Shown: piece by piece, positions 32,584-45,241 of the stretch | Numbering within the stretch: the stretch's first letter is position 1 | How the letters are laid out: each line of letters starts with the position of its first letter | Origin: Scedosporium boydii | Taxonomy: Eukaryota; Ascomycota; Sordariomycetes; Microascales; Microascaceae | Assembly (NCBI GenBank): GCA_002221725.1 | Contig: NJFT01000222.1 | Coordinates: 1 to 64,000, forward strand | Length of the DNA stretch: 64,000 nucleotides | Direction of reading: 5' to 3' | Made by a program: the position numbers and the translations under genes | The notes under the pieces: generated by a model | Seen by the model: the letters and a program-made list of their open reading frames with translations, nothing else | What the model was told of the DNA's origin: nothing | The model's database searches: none

Positions 32584-35500
32584 CTTGACGGTGGATGCCC
32601 GGGTCTTCGGCACAATGATCGTGCGTCTATTCTCGGTTTGGCGGTTGGTCGATTCAAAGTGGGGGACGGATCTAGCCGATCGGGGGAATCAGGGACTGCT
32701 CTGGTAAGCAGTGGATATTCCTGTCTAGAGAGGCGACAAGAATATGAACGCGAGAGGGCAAGCGAGGTATCGCTGTCGAGAGTAAGTTGACTGCCTGGTT
32801 AACTTCTCGATGACAAGGAGGCTGGAGGAGGATGGAACACGATATAAATGAATCGCCGCGGTTTTGCCAAGACTGCCAAGCCTTTTCCTTCAAGAACAGG
32901 TCAAGGATTCCCATGAATCTCGCGCTTCGCCGGTAAGCAATCGGGGAATTGGGGGACCGGGGGTGCAAGCAAAAGGCAAGCATGAGCGGACATGCGCGCA
33001 ACCTCGACGTTGGGAGGATTGGGGGTGGGGTGTGGTGTGCAGAGAGCCCCATGTGCTCTGAGGACCAGCTTCTGATGGATGGACTCGCCGCGAAATGGAG
33101 TGCCATTGAACAGGAGGAATATCGGGTCGATGACCTTTTCGAGCGAGGCATTGTGCTAGTTGACCTGTTATTCCGCCCAACGTACATGAGCTTGAAAGAA
33201 ATTGATCAAAAACGGTGACCGAGAGTCGAGCATGGTTGATGAGGAAGGATGGTGGAGGTTGTTGAGGCTGACCAATCAGGAGCTTCAATGCCATCACGTT
33301 TTTGCCTTTTTGGTCGAGAAGTGTGGACAGGAACGACCGTGGCAGTTCCGAACCAGGGACCCCACTTTTTCTGTCTTGTGTCTCCTCCAATCTTTTTGAG
33401 ATCTGGCTCAGCTCCTCGATGTCTGTGTGATACAAGGGTACCTTTTGAAGTACGGAGTAAGCGTGCGATTCATTGTCGTGATTCGTGAGCACGAATGACA
33501 AAGTCCAAGTACGAGGTACCCCGTACAAACACGGCATCTTTCTTGCCATGCATTGATGCCAGCATTCCAACGCAAGAAAGATATTGCCGGTGTACTTCTA
33601 CTTCGGACGTACCCCGTATCGACCCCATGTGATGTGGATATTCAACTGTATCAGTACGTACCTGATCTGTTCTACGATTGTACTGGTCAACGATAGAGTC
33701 AAAGTAATTTTTGGCAGCACCCCTTCCCCTTCTTTCCCCCTTCCCCTTCGCCCCAGATCCCACAAGTGGCGCTGCCCTACTGAGCTAGTACCAAGGTAGT
33801 TCCAGGCAGATGAACACTTCTCTCTCAAGGCTTGGCAAAGAGCTCCCCTCGACCACGGACGATACGGGAGATAGAGCACGTGTGTTAAACTCGCTGCCCA
33901 TGAAGGAAGCTTCGACCAGCGAGCAAGAAAGATGCCCCCACCTTGCCCACCTCACCTTCCTCGACTCTGATGCGCCCCGCCTAGACGGGACACCGAAGTC
34001 GTTAAAACTGGTTACGAGCTGGTCGCCGTAGCGAGCCCGTTCCAGTTTCCCTCCAAAATTATCGATTAAATCCACATTTCCTATTCGTTCCGCGCAATAT
34101 GCTTAGTTCAAACTCGAGGAGCTTCGACTGCGCTGGGGCGGAAAAAGGTCCTCGCTGCCTTTGGCAAGCACGCACCCTCAATATCGCTTCATTTATCGTT
34201 CCACGGCCCTGGGCCGCCTCGTACCCTTCGTACAGTCGAGCCTCTGAACCCCAATAAACCAACACGTGCTCCAGAATTTTCCTCTTTTCTAATCCTTTTG
34301 TTGGTCCTTCCATTCTTTCCGTCATCCACCACCCCACATTTCTTATTTTCATATGCTAAGATATGGATCTTCGATTTGTCCCTTCCCCCCTCCATCTTAC
34401 CTGCCGCCACGAATCGGGTCATCGACTCGCACTCTAGTTTTTCTCGACACTCAAGGACATCTCCGTGGGCACTTTCCCTTTCTGATGATGGCTTCTTGGC
34501 TCGCTCCTCGGTGAAGCCTTGGTTACTATTTGCCCAGCTCCGTTGTCGCAGTCTGCCAAGCCGCCTCAAAATAGTTTAGATGCAACGAGACAGCCATTTT
34601 CGATGTTCTAGAATCACTCCAATCATCCCTTCGGATGAGCTGTGTTTTCTCCTATTTTTCGCGTAGCTTTCCGCTCCCGTTCCCTCCCCCTTCGGGAGGA
34701 CATTGCCACGACACGATGCGATGCGGTGCGATGCGGTGCGGTGTTATACCGAAACGTATCTGGGATCATAGCTCGGTTTCCCAATCCGCTGGGTCAGGAT
34801 CATCCTCGTTCCGCACTCCATCTTGTAACAACTCGTGCGTCGTCGGGCCAGGCTGTCAGGCAGTGATCGGACCAAGATGCACAGGACAACCCCGTACGAG
34901 ATCTGCAAAATGGAATTCCTTCGTCGGTTTCTAGCGCCCACGCACCTCCTGGGAAGTGGAGCACGAGGGGCAAATCATGAAATGTTTTCTCATCTCTAAA
35001 TTGTACAAAGTACTCGTAGTGGACTCGCGTGGGCTTGAGTGGAGGCGATCAATGACTCTCTTCTCATGAGGCGGGGAATCCCCAGAATACTCTTTGAACC
35101 TCACATATCCCGCCGCCTTCCTCGTTGTAAGCTTCGAGCAAACAAGCAAACAACTTTGTTAGTAGTTTTCGAACCAAGGGCTCTGCACGACCAAGCTCTG
35201 CGCCTTGGTGCTTCGGACAGCTGCGCGACCGGAGCAAGGCAGCTTGGCATCTTGGCATCTTGCTCAAAAACGTTCACAAAATCTGTACAAACCCGAGCCG
35301 GCTGGACGCAGAGATGACGCTAGGATATTTAAGGTTAATGCACGCTGAAGGAGTCTTCCTACGGGGGGACCGGCACGGTTGAAGTCGAGCGGCTGGCCAA
35401 GCACATGCATGATAAGTGCACCACACGACGTTACCGTCGACCGAAGGTCCCTCGTAATGCCGTTGGTAAGCCTTGGCGATGCAAAGAAGAGGAAGAGACA

Positions 35501-36720
35501 GGGGGTCGGGGGGTGTGAAGTGCCAAGAGCACACCATCGATGGCCACGGTGCTATTTGAGGAAGTGACGCGATTAACATGGGAGCACTGCCCTATTTGGT
35601 TACCGAGCGGCACCATGCACCCTTGTCGTCTACGTGCCGGACTTTCGTCAGATCTGTACGAAGGTACTTTGCTACCTACCTTCCTGAAAGGAGATAAGTC
35701 TCACCTGGAATGAAGCTTTATTGGCTCTCTTCTGGTTATGAATCCATCACCAATCATCAAACAGAAACATCAACTCACAAGGACCCATGTCTCACATCGT
35801 TGGAGACAACCTTGAGCCTCGTCATCTCGTTAAAAGTTTCCGCTTGCTTCGCGTAGGCAGACCTCTTCAACACTCGACACGATAACTGATTCAGGGCGAG
35901 ATCCTCAATATTGTCCTTTCTCTTTCTCTCTTTGGCACTGAGCTAGATACTTCATAATATTAACTCACTTTACCCCTAATGCACCCGACTATGCATCCAA
36001 CGATGCACTCCTCATTGCGTTGCATGTCATTGTAAGAACCCTGGGGCCGGACTGCCTACCCTATCCCCTGGCTTCCGTCGGTTGTACGAAGTACAGATGC
36101 GGGTATACTTCCCCCTACTAGTCAACGTTGCCCGTCCAAGGGTCATGCAAGTGGAATTAAGTGGGGAATCGCATTGTTCACGACATAGACCTCATTTCGT
36201 GTCCGGGATTCGCGATTTGCGTAACAGGGGTAGGCAACCTTCGCAAAACTTCGTGGCTTGACTTGTAGGAGGGGAATAGGAGAATATCTGGAAGGAGTTG
36301 CTTCACCGGATGGCCCCAGTATTCTTTCAAGTGTAAAACAACTTGCGCATGGTCTGTCTCGTTTATCACGAAAAATATCCGGGAGAGATTCCCTTTTCTC
36401 TCTCTCTTGTGCGGCGATGCTAGCGTTACTCGTCAGAAGGGAAACTTCGGTCATCGTCAAGTCTTTTCTTTGATTTATACACTTTCTCAGGTAATATATG
36501 CACGTAGTAATAGTAAGGTTAGCTGAAAGATACTCACAGCCCAAGCGATATACGACTATACAAATGTGAGTTTATCCACTTCAATACCCCGTTCAAGCCA
36601 TTGAACTTTCTGCTTTCTTTCTGGCAGTTTTGATCATTCGCGGTTATCACCGCCTTCATGCGTCGCTCCTCGCTAATCAGCTCCCCTTCTTTCTCACACA
36701 AGGAAACATTCAATTTACCC
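32584..36720. other. 4.1-kb gene-free spacer upstream of pho89
   Basis: No supported gene on either strand. It holds two CACGTG palindromes (33878-33883, 34263-34268), the core bound by Pho4/NUC-1-type bHLH factors, and a short direct repeat GATGCGGTGC at about 34717-34740. tRNA-like B-box sequences were looked for and not found. Confidence 0.5.
33878..34268. promoter_or_regulatory. Two CACGTG E-box palindromes
   Basis: CACGTG at 33878-33883 and 34263-34268, upstream of the phosphate transporter. This is the established core of the Pho4/NUC-1 site, but the distance (1.3-1.7 kb) is large and two hits in 4 kb are only slightly more than chance. Confidence 0.3.
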
Positions 36721-37754
36721 TCACGCAGCGCCCTGGCACTCGCCAAACTCCGAGCGGCAAGCGCCCGTGCAATAATCGGCCCCAGAACCGCAAAACCAAT
36801 AAAATGAGCAACATCCACCAAACGTGGACCCAGCGCACGTCGTCCCGTTGCCACACATACCGTTGGTAGAGATCTCCAATGTAGGAGTCTCCGGTGTGCC
36901 GGGCGCCTCTTGCTCGCAGTTACCGAAGCCCTCTCGGCACCCTTGGCCGCAGTATGCCTCTCCGGAACCGCAAAACCAGAACTCGGAACAGCAGCTGCCA
37001 AAGGTAGAGCCTGCGCAGGTGGTGGCGTTGCCGCACATTCCTGACTCGGAGATTGTGAGCTCGGGGAGGCCTGTTTCGCCAGTAGCTGGTGAGCTTCCTG
37101 TGGGTGTGCCCTCGGTTTCAGATGCTGTGGGTTCGGCGGTGGCTTCTGTTGTGGAAGCAGGAGGCTCCGAAGCCGAGGTAGAGGAAGCCGCAGCTGAAGT
37201 GGAGGATGCAGAAGGCTCGGCGGCTGACGTAGAAGAGGCGGAAGGTGCAGAGGAAGAAGCAGGTGGCGCAGAAGAAGAAGAAGCAGGAGGCGCTGAGGGC
37301 GACATGGAAGAAGCTGGAGGTTCGGATGATCCGGCCGATGTGGCGGACGTGGGCTCCGCAGAGCTCGTAGGTTCGGCCGTGGTTGTGGGTTCTGGTGGGG
37401 GGATGGGTTGACCTTCGCACCAGCCAAAGTCGGGCTTACAGCTGAATCGGTTACAGTATTCAGGACCCTCACCGCCTGCATCTTAGTAAGTAACCAGCTC
37501 AAATCTCAATGGGGCTCTCCCACCTCGTCTTGGTTTCACTAACAGTACCCATACATGGAGCAACACCTCTGGCCTGAGCATTTGGCGTTATCGTTATCGG
37601 GACCGCAGAGATTATCGACCGCTTGACGACCGAAAAGGGCAGCCTTAGAGTCGGACGCGAATCGGGCGTGCAGGCTCCCATCAATCTTGCCGCCGCTAGC
37701 TAGTGCGCCGGTGAGGCACAACGCGACCGTCGCGGTGATCGTAGCCCACCTCAT
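36721..37754 (-). CDS. Secreted chitin-binding protein with three CBM18 modules
   Basis: Secreted lectin-like protein. Exons 37754-37544 and 37475-36721 close in phase and give 321 residues. The signal peptide is MRWATITATVALCLTGALA. A hevein-type CBM18 module (residues ~49-90) contains CSGQRCCSMYGYCGGEGPEYC, split by the intron inside its Cys pattern. Then comes a low-complexity Ser/Ala/Pro/Thr linker of about 120 residues, likely O-glycosylated. Two more closely similar modules start near residues 217 and 277 (MCGN(A/G)TTCAGSTFG(S/G)CCS). The last two modules are nearly identical in spacing and look like a recent internal duplication. No catalytic domain. Likely roles are binding of cell-wall chitin or protection from plant chitinases; that is inference. 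An in-frame ATG at 37796 exists but would precede the signal peptide with charged residues. Confidence 0.88.
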
Positions 37755-40235
37755 CTTTTCGTGACGACAGAACTTAATAACGACTAAAGATATCAAAGAA
37801 CACTCGTAAAGGGGGTAAAGAACGGCAGATATCGTGGCGCTGGCCTGTGGCTTGACTTGCTAAGAATATCCGAAAGCCAGACCGGGAATCCCTGGCAAAG
37901 TTGTAAGCCATCCCATCGACGAACAAGCAAGCAAAGGAGACCCGGTTTCTTAAATATGCAGGACAGGTAAGTTTAAAGCATCGAATGCTAGCCGGTCTTC
38001 CGGTCGCTGCATAGAACGAAAAGCTGGGCAGGCCAGATAACAGTAGATTGCCCCATATGAAAGCTATATTGTTCGTGTTCGCAAAGGCGAGTAACCAGTC
38101 GTTGGTGGGAAAAATGTGGAAGGCTAAATTCCAAAAGCACCAGTCCCATTCCCATGAGCAGGATTCCCAGCGTTACGGTGAGCCTTCTATCTATTTCGGT
38201 GCATAATTCCTATTTTCCCGAACTTATTAACAACCGGGGAAAACCACCGGTCGAGTCCTATACGTATTCTCATAGGGGCTTTCTATGAATCCTGGAGTCT
38301 TGGACGATACTTTTTAATGAAGTCCATCGCCCTGCCGTTTTTGATTCCCGAGCCCGCCCTTTAGCTCGCAAAGCAAGACTCTGTTCCTGAGGGACCATCG
38401 TTCGTCCTAGCATTAACGTCGGCGGCGAGATATAGCGGCATGAAGCGAAGTAGATCCTATTCAGCCATGCCGCCCGAAGCCCGGTTATCCCGCGCAGTCT
38501 GTTCTCTCCCGGTAATTTTCCACCTATGTCCCTGTCTTTTTGCAGCTGCGACGTCTCTTCCCGGTGAAGCGTCCTCCAGGGTCTGGGGCCGTGGACCGAA
38601 CCCTACATATTCCTAGATGATCCTCAGGTGGTTCCCTGTGGGGCTCATTCGACGCGTAAAATAGCTTGAGCATGCCATTACCGTGAAATATTTGGTAAAT
38701 GCTCATTAGTTAGTATCGTGTTGATTTATGTGATCCATTAGCCAGGCCGAGGCCTGGACGAAGCAATAATCTCAAGGTCGTGCCGCAACAAGAGCTAACC
38801 GACCTTGTTTTTGTGAGAGATCCAAAGTGGTATCCCGAGCACGCTGGGGAAAACAAAAGCGCAGATAAGAAAATAGCAGGATGGACAAATAACATGGGGA
38901 AAATACTACGGCAAATCGCTTTCGGTGCCGCAAAACTATTTACCCCCATTCCGCCTCAACCAACGAATGCCCGCGGCCCATCTATCTCCGCGTTTCGCAT
39001 GATTTTTTCCGGGTCTCCAACCGTCCACCATCTCTTCTCTCTCGTCTATGTATCTTGGCGAAAGGTAAGACCTTGGAGGTGTGGGAGCCATGTTCCTGCA
39101 TACGTATCTGCCGATGGAGCATGGCGTGGAAAGATGGGATGATATAGGCAAGTATGAGCATCGGACGTATTTAATGCACGCGCATGTATGGTATTCGAAG
39201 ACGAAAGGTGCACGATATTTTGGTTAGCAGGAGTACCCGCATCCACTCCTCATCTTTAGCTTTGGCTTGCATCAGGTCCTATAATATACCGAATCTCTTG
39301 CGCGGAGCTCCCTTTCCCTAGAGCTTGCGCGATGTCCATGAATTCCTCCCTTTGACACCCCGTCGCTAGAGAGATCATGGCTGTCGTAGCTTATCGCAGG
39401 CCCCACTTTGAAAATGCTGAGATTCTCTGACTTCGCAAAATTTGATCCACTCTCGACCCGAGCCTTCATGGTGTAAACCAAAATTCGCTGCTGAAAGATA
39501 ACCATCAACCGCGGATGATCCTCACAAAGCTTATAGGCTCGGCGACAATCATCGTGGAGGAGGAATGATAGTTATCCTTCAGCATGGCGGTGGTGATGTT
39601 GCCGGGAAATTGGCTTGATCCAAAACCAAAGGCTTGTAAACGGTATTCAGGGTCGCACCCGATTATGACGACGAAAAGCTCTGATGCAATGGGTCGAGCG
39701 AGCGTTCTTTAACATGGATGTCGAAATAGATTTTCTATTCCAATCGGCGGTGTACCGAGGCATTTCGAAAGGAGTTCGGATGCACATTTGTGCGATGCGT
39801 TTCTTTTTTCACGTCTCCGTCATGGGAGTAGGTGGGTGTGTCCTTGATCGAAACGTTTAAAAGAACAGAACCCATAAATAAACGGAGCACTCTTCAATAA
39901 ACTCATCTCTCTACCGTCAGGTCGAGACAACAAACCACATTCAGCGTTTGGATATACACGGTGAATTCGCGTTGGCAAGGGTCTCAGACCGCTCCGTAAA
40001 GAGGTTTGCCCAGCATCCCCCGCATCATTTTTGCAGAGCGCCCAAGTAGGCATTGCTTTGCTGCCCTGTATCCTATCTTCATTGGCTGCTGGATGGTTGT
40101 TGGGCGTCAAGGCAGCCTCACGACTGTTCGATATTCGGCCAGCTGAATCACTCACCCCGCTTCCTTGCCGAGAACTTTTTCCCTCTTCAAGTTTACCAAG
40201 AACGACAAATCATTCGGGCCATCCCAGTAAATACC
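37755..40235. other. 2.5-kb spacer
   Basis: No supported gene or obvious repeat was seen between the chitin-binding gene and the NACHT-type gene. Confidence 0.55.
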
Positions 40236-43200
40236 ATGGCTGAGACTCTCAGTTTAGCGGCAAATATTCTGCAAGCCCTCGACTACTCTAAAAAGTTCGT
40301 TGTCACCGCCTGGGCGTTTCACCAGTCGGGGCCGGAAGGCGATAAAAACTTGTCAGCTCTCCAAGACGTTTCCAGTGATTTTAAAATCGTCCTTGCTACC
40401 CTTCAAAATGGCCATAAAGCCCCCGGCTGCGACGATATGGCCTCGTTGGCTAGGAGGTGCGCCGTCGATCTGGACAGGATGCTAAAGACGCTGGACAAGC
40501 AGGGCGCGGAAACAAAGGCAAAAGGCTTAGTGCCGCGAAGGCTGCCTTCAGGTGGATGTGGAATCAAAGTGATATTGAGGCTCTCAGAGTTCGGTTGGAC
40601 CAGTATCGGGATGAGTTGACCCTCCATTTGGTCTCCTCTCTCAGGTGAGATTGTCAACGTTCTGAAATTCTCTATCCGCGAGACTCCCAAGACACTGATA
40701 CCAGTTCCAAGGTCTACGGTATTACTGAGTCTCGACAAACAAGACAAAATACTAGGCGAGCTCCAAATAGTAAAGGGTCATATTCAAACAAATGACAGCG
40801 TACACAGCAGACAGAATGCCCTTGACAATGGGTTCGGATCCATGGCAATCGATTATCTTACTCGCGGACTCGAGGATCTAGACAACACAAAAGCTCATCT
40901 TCTCAGGGCTCTAGTCGACGCCATACATGGGCGGTCGAAACTGTTGGAAGATCCTTCCGCGGCTTCAGAGATACACCTCTCTGAGTCTCGAAAACACATG
41001 CTGCAGCAGAAGTTCATCGCGCGCCTGCGCTACCCCAACATGGATGGTAGGGAAGATGGAATTGATCCTGCCCACGAAGCTACGTATCACTGGGTATTTA
41101 AAGATGAGGGGGGTGCGGCTACGTCTCGCCATAGCCTCAAGGGGTGGCTCCAGACAAATGATCCTGTCTACTGGATCACAGGAAAGGCTGGCTCGGGCAA
41201 GTCAACCTTGGTGAGATATATATCAGGGCCGGTTCTCGATTCTCATGAGACAGGCATCCCAGGGTCGGGCGGAAAACAGCGGCGATGTGAGCAGTATTTA
41301 CGGAAGTGGGGTGACACTGAAAGTCCACTTATTATCGCCATGTTTTACTTTTGGGCTGCAGGAGCATCTGAGATGCACACTTCTTTCGGCGGCCTATTCC
41401 GAACTCTCTTACATCAACTTCTCGCGATGTCTCCAGGGTCCGTTCCCGTCGTTTCCCCGACACGATGGGAGGCATTATCACTCTTCAACGAAGACCCGAA
41501 AGACTTCACGGAGGGTGAATTACGCGACATCCTGTATCGAACCGTGGAGTATTTATCGACAAATTTCAGAGTCGCCCTCTTCGTGGACGGCCTGGATGAA
41601 TTTAGTGGGGATCTGAAGTCTCTAATGGGCCTTTTCCAGACACTAGTTTCGAAGTTTCCCATTAAAGTATGTCTATCGAGTCGTCCTTGGGTCGAATTTG
41701 AGGCCGCTTTTATGGCGAAGCCGCAGCTCAAGATGGAAGAGCTCACGCGACCCGATATCATGGCGTACGTAACGGCTAAGTTCTGTGAGGACCCATATTT
41801 CTCTGAACTTCAGCTTCGACAGCAAGAGAATGCGAATAAATTGATCACATCTATTGTCAACAAGGCGTCTGGCGTCTTCCTGTGGGTCAAACTGGTCGTT
41901 GCCTCGCTCCTGGCCGGTCTTAATTACGGAGATCGATTGGAGGACCTCGAAAAAAGACTGGATCTTCTCCCCGAAGAGTTGGAACAGCTCTACGACAGGA
42001 TGCTAGACACCATAGATCCATTTTACAAAGAGCATGCCGCGCAATACTTTCAGTTGCTTCGGGCTTCCTCAGAACCGTTCCTGGTCCACTTCTCTATTGC
42101 CGACGAGACTGCCGACGAGACTGCCTTGACCGATTTTGCATTAGGCATTTCTTCCCGATTTTGGCTTGCGGAAAATATTTCGTACCGGGAGAGGGACATG
42201 CAACGCCGCATAAATAGTCGGTGTAAGGGATTCCTTGAGGTTCGTCGCCATCGTGGCAAGATGGCGACGGTCCAGTATCTACACAAGACAGTCATGGAAT
42301 TTCTCGAACGCGTCGACATTAGATGTAAGTTAGAAAGTTATTTGAAAACCCCATATGACCCCAATGTCAGACTTCTACCTGCCAATGCAGCCGAATTAAT
42401 AGGCCAGTCTGTATGCGGAGAGATTCCAGGGTCAAATATGCAGAGGTGCCTTCTCTACGCATCTAGATGCCTTCCTCGCTCAGCTGACAACGTCACCCGG
42501 CTTCTGGATGGGTTGGACGCTCATTTGCCTGAGAAAACCAACACTCTGTTTCAAGCATTCGATATCATTCAACCCATCTACAAAAGCCCTAAGTGGTACA
42601 GGGCCGATGGCGCTGCAGCTGATGTAATCACAGGCCATGAGAACTTTATGCTGGTTCTTGCTGTCCAGTTCATGGTTGTGGGATATGTGAAGACCAAAGC
42701 CAAGCGGAAAGGCTGTATCGAAGTTACCGTGGAAAGTTGGAACCCTTTGCAGTCTCCCACGACGTTATTTCGATCTCAACGCCTGAGAGTGAAAACCGCG
42801 CAATTTTCTCTTCTCTCAATGGTACACTTGGATCATCCTCGAGGCCCAGAGATGTTAGAAACACTCCTCAGCAAAGGGGCAGACCCAAATCGGCGTCTGA
42901 CAGCGTCAATCCCATGGCCAAAATCCCTGACTCCACGGGAAACAGCGCTCTTGAGAATCGCCGTCGCGTTTTCGGACAGATCTGCATTCAACCGAGATCA
43001 ACTGTCTGATATCTCAAAATGCTCTCGTTTGATGATTGATCATGGAGCGAAGATCGATTGGGCCAGTGTCAATTCGGCAATGTCTGTAATCCGACCGCCT
43101 GTGGAATCGAGGGTGAAAGAAGGCGTCTACGAGGCCGTAAAACGGATGAAGCACAACAAAGATGAAATTCTTAGAGTTGACTGCTTCTATTACATTTCAA

Positions 43201-43262
43201 GTGAAATGATTCCTGAGCTTCTGTATCTGGATAAGGATACAGGAGCCATTGACGAACTATGA
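40236..43262 (+). pseudogene. NACHT/NLR-like P-loop NTPase, N-terminal region out of frame
   Basis: Fungal NLR-like protein with an N-terminal helical domain (MAETLSLAANILQALDYSKKF), a central NTPase and a helical/ankyrin-like C-terminus. The NTPase carries Walker A WITGKAGSGKST (about 41180-41215) and Walker B VALFVDGLDEF (about 41572-41605). It continues with LSSRPW, VFLWVKLVVASL and the LPEELEQLYDRML motif typical of the group. The large ORF from 40842 upstream through 40630 and on to 43262 is intact. The N-terminal start lies in the same frame, but the joining piece AAFRWMWNQSDIEALRVRLDQYRDEL (about 40530-40644) is in another frame. The frame of the ends has a stop at 40617. No intron with matching phase resolves this, so two frame changes are needed. 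It may be a decayed allele, an assembly error, or a shorter protein starting downstream. Confidence 0.7.
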
Positions 43263-45241
43263 TGATGATACGAGCTAGTTATCACTACTCCACGACGTTC
43301 CCGTTTACCAGGACAAATTCTACTCACTAGCCTTAGATTTCTAAGCGGAATAGACGTTTATTACGATCATCGGCCTGCTTCTGAATGAAGACGTTGTCGC
43401 TGAAGCGCACAAATTCACCACAAGGCACGTTATTATACGATTGGTAAAGAGACCGAAGAGCTTAACACGAAAAACAACTTGAAGCGAAGGCGGGGTTGCA
43501 GCTGGGCTAAGTATCTCTTTCGGACGGCGAGTTCTGTGTAGTCGAAAGCTACGATTCTCATCTATTAATATTATACTATGTGCCATACCTATCGAGGTAG
43601 TAATGTGGTCTCGAGCACTCCATGATTTCTTTGATCAACTAGGAACGGAAGATAGGTGCTCGCGACGTAAAAGTCGAAAAGACCCGCGGGCTTTGTCCCC
43701 GTCGTTTACACGCCGTAAAAAGAGAGGCTTGCTTTCGCCTTGGCTCAACGCAGCTCAGTTACCGCCACAATATAATGCCGCCAGACAACAGTGGAGAGGA
43801 GGTTGCAAGTCTTACCGAAGGATCTAACAAAAGGGGAAAGAAAAAGAAAAATATCTGCGTCAAGATCAAGGGGCGTCTGCACTTGGCATCCCAAGAACGG
43901 CCTCGCACTATTGAAGTAATCTTTCCGAACCCCTGGAGTACCTTTCCTGCGAAACACATGCGGTGATTGACGGAGTTCCGATGAAAGCGTGAATGACAGA
44001 CCAGAGGCGTGGAGTTCGAAAAGATGGCCGTCAAGGTCACAGACGAAAACAATGTTGCTTCAGAACTCTTCCAAGCATCTGCCGCCCTGTTGTTTCGAGG
44101 AGGAGATAAATGGGCCCAGTCTCGTTTCAGCAATCATAACGCCTCTCCCCTGCTGGCCCTCAGCCTCGGGACTTTGGTTCCTCCTTGGTGGTCGAGTGGC
44201 GCGATGTTCGTGGGGTTTACTCCGTTGGGCGGGTTCAAGGGCGGCCCCTTGAGGCTCCCTTGCGACAATCTTGTGGATCCATGTGGACCCTTGCGCCCAG
44301 TGGTCGGACCCCTCGATGCAACCTGGATGCTTGCGGGTGAATTTTCCGAAATGCGTTAGCAGTGGCAGGGGAACAGATTTCATTCGTCAGGAGCTGCCAA
44401 GCCTCCAACTCGGATCGGCCGGGGATCGGCAAAGACAGCGGCGGGAATGGGAATGACAATGATCACTATCAATCGACATCGACCACCAGATCTCAGATCT
44501 ATCCGAACGAGGAGGACAGAAATCCGGAGATGCCATGTTATGAGAAGACAAACTTCGACTTCATTGTCGATTCCCATTTCTAGTCGCCTCCCACTCATCA
44601 GATCTTAGCAATAACCATTTGGATGCTCTCTCAGGTTTCTTCTTGGATAATGGCAGCGAGGTCAAGTCGGGGGACTCGGGATGAAACTTGACTAACCAGA
44701 CCTCGGTGGTGGCCCATTAAACTGGGATGTGCGGCGCATTCGTCTCAGGGTGAAGCCTGGACGAGGCCGCGACCAGGCCTGACTCGAATTGATATCCACT
44801 AATGTGTGCACACCGCCGGCATTCAGAGTAGTATCCTGTTGACCCACCTACACCCAAGTGCCATAGAGAGACAGAGCTCATTCCAGAAGTTCCATCCCCT
44901 TAAAAATTGAATCAGACATCGCGAAGGATGGAACGAAACTTGTTCCAGAGCTCTTCGAGTTGCCTCTTACGAAGGCCCACCCAAACGACCCAAAATCTGC
45001 TCACAAGTGGTGCCGGTGATGACGCCGGACGACTTCTGTATAAAGACGGAGCACCTGACATGCCCCAAGTCTCGTTCGGTGCTTTCTTCTTCCAAGCCAT
45101 CATTCCAGTACTTCGAGCGGGCTCCGTATACTGCTGTTTTCTTTTCGTTCCCTTCGTGTTTTATATTATTTTCCCCTATTATTTTACCTTTGTCACCCTT
45201 CGCTTCGTTACTGCTAGCTCAGTAGGTCTTTGATAGACATT
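43263..45241. other. 2-kb spacer
   Basis: No supported gene. The last ~200 bp should be the promoter of the Egh16-like gene. Confidence 0.55.

Noticed and set aside
36534..37502. 322-codon ORF overlapping the chitin-binding gene
   Set aside because: Alternate frame of the Ser/Ala linker giving Pro/Leu/Arg runs; CBM18 Cys patterns are in the other frame.
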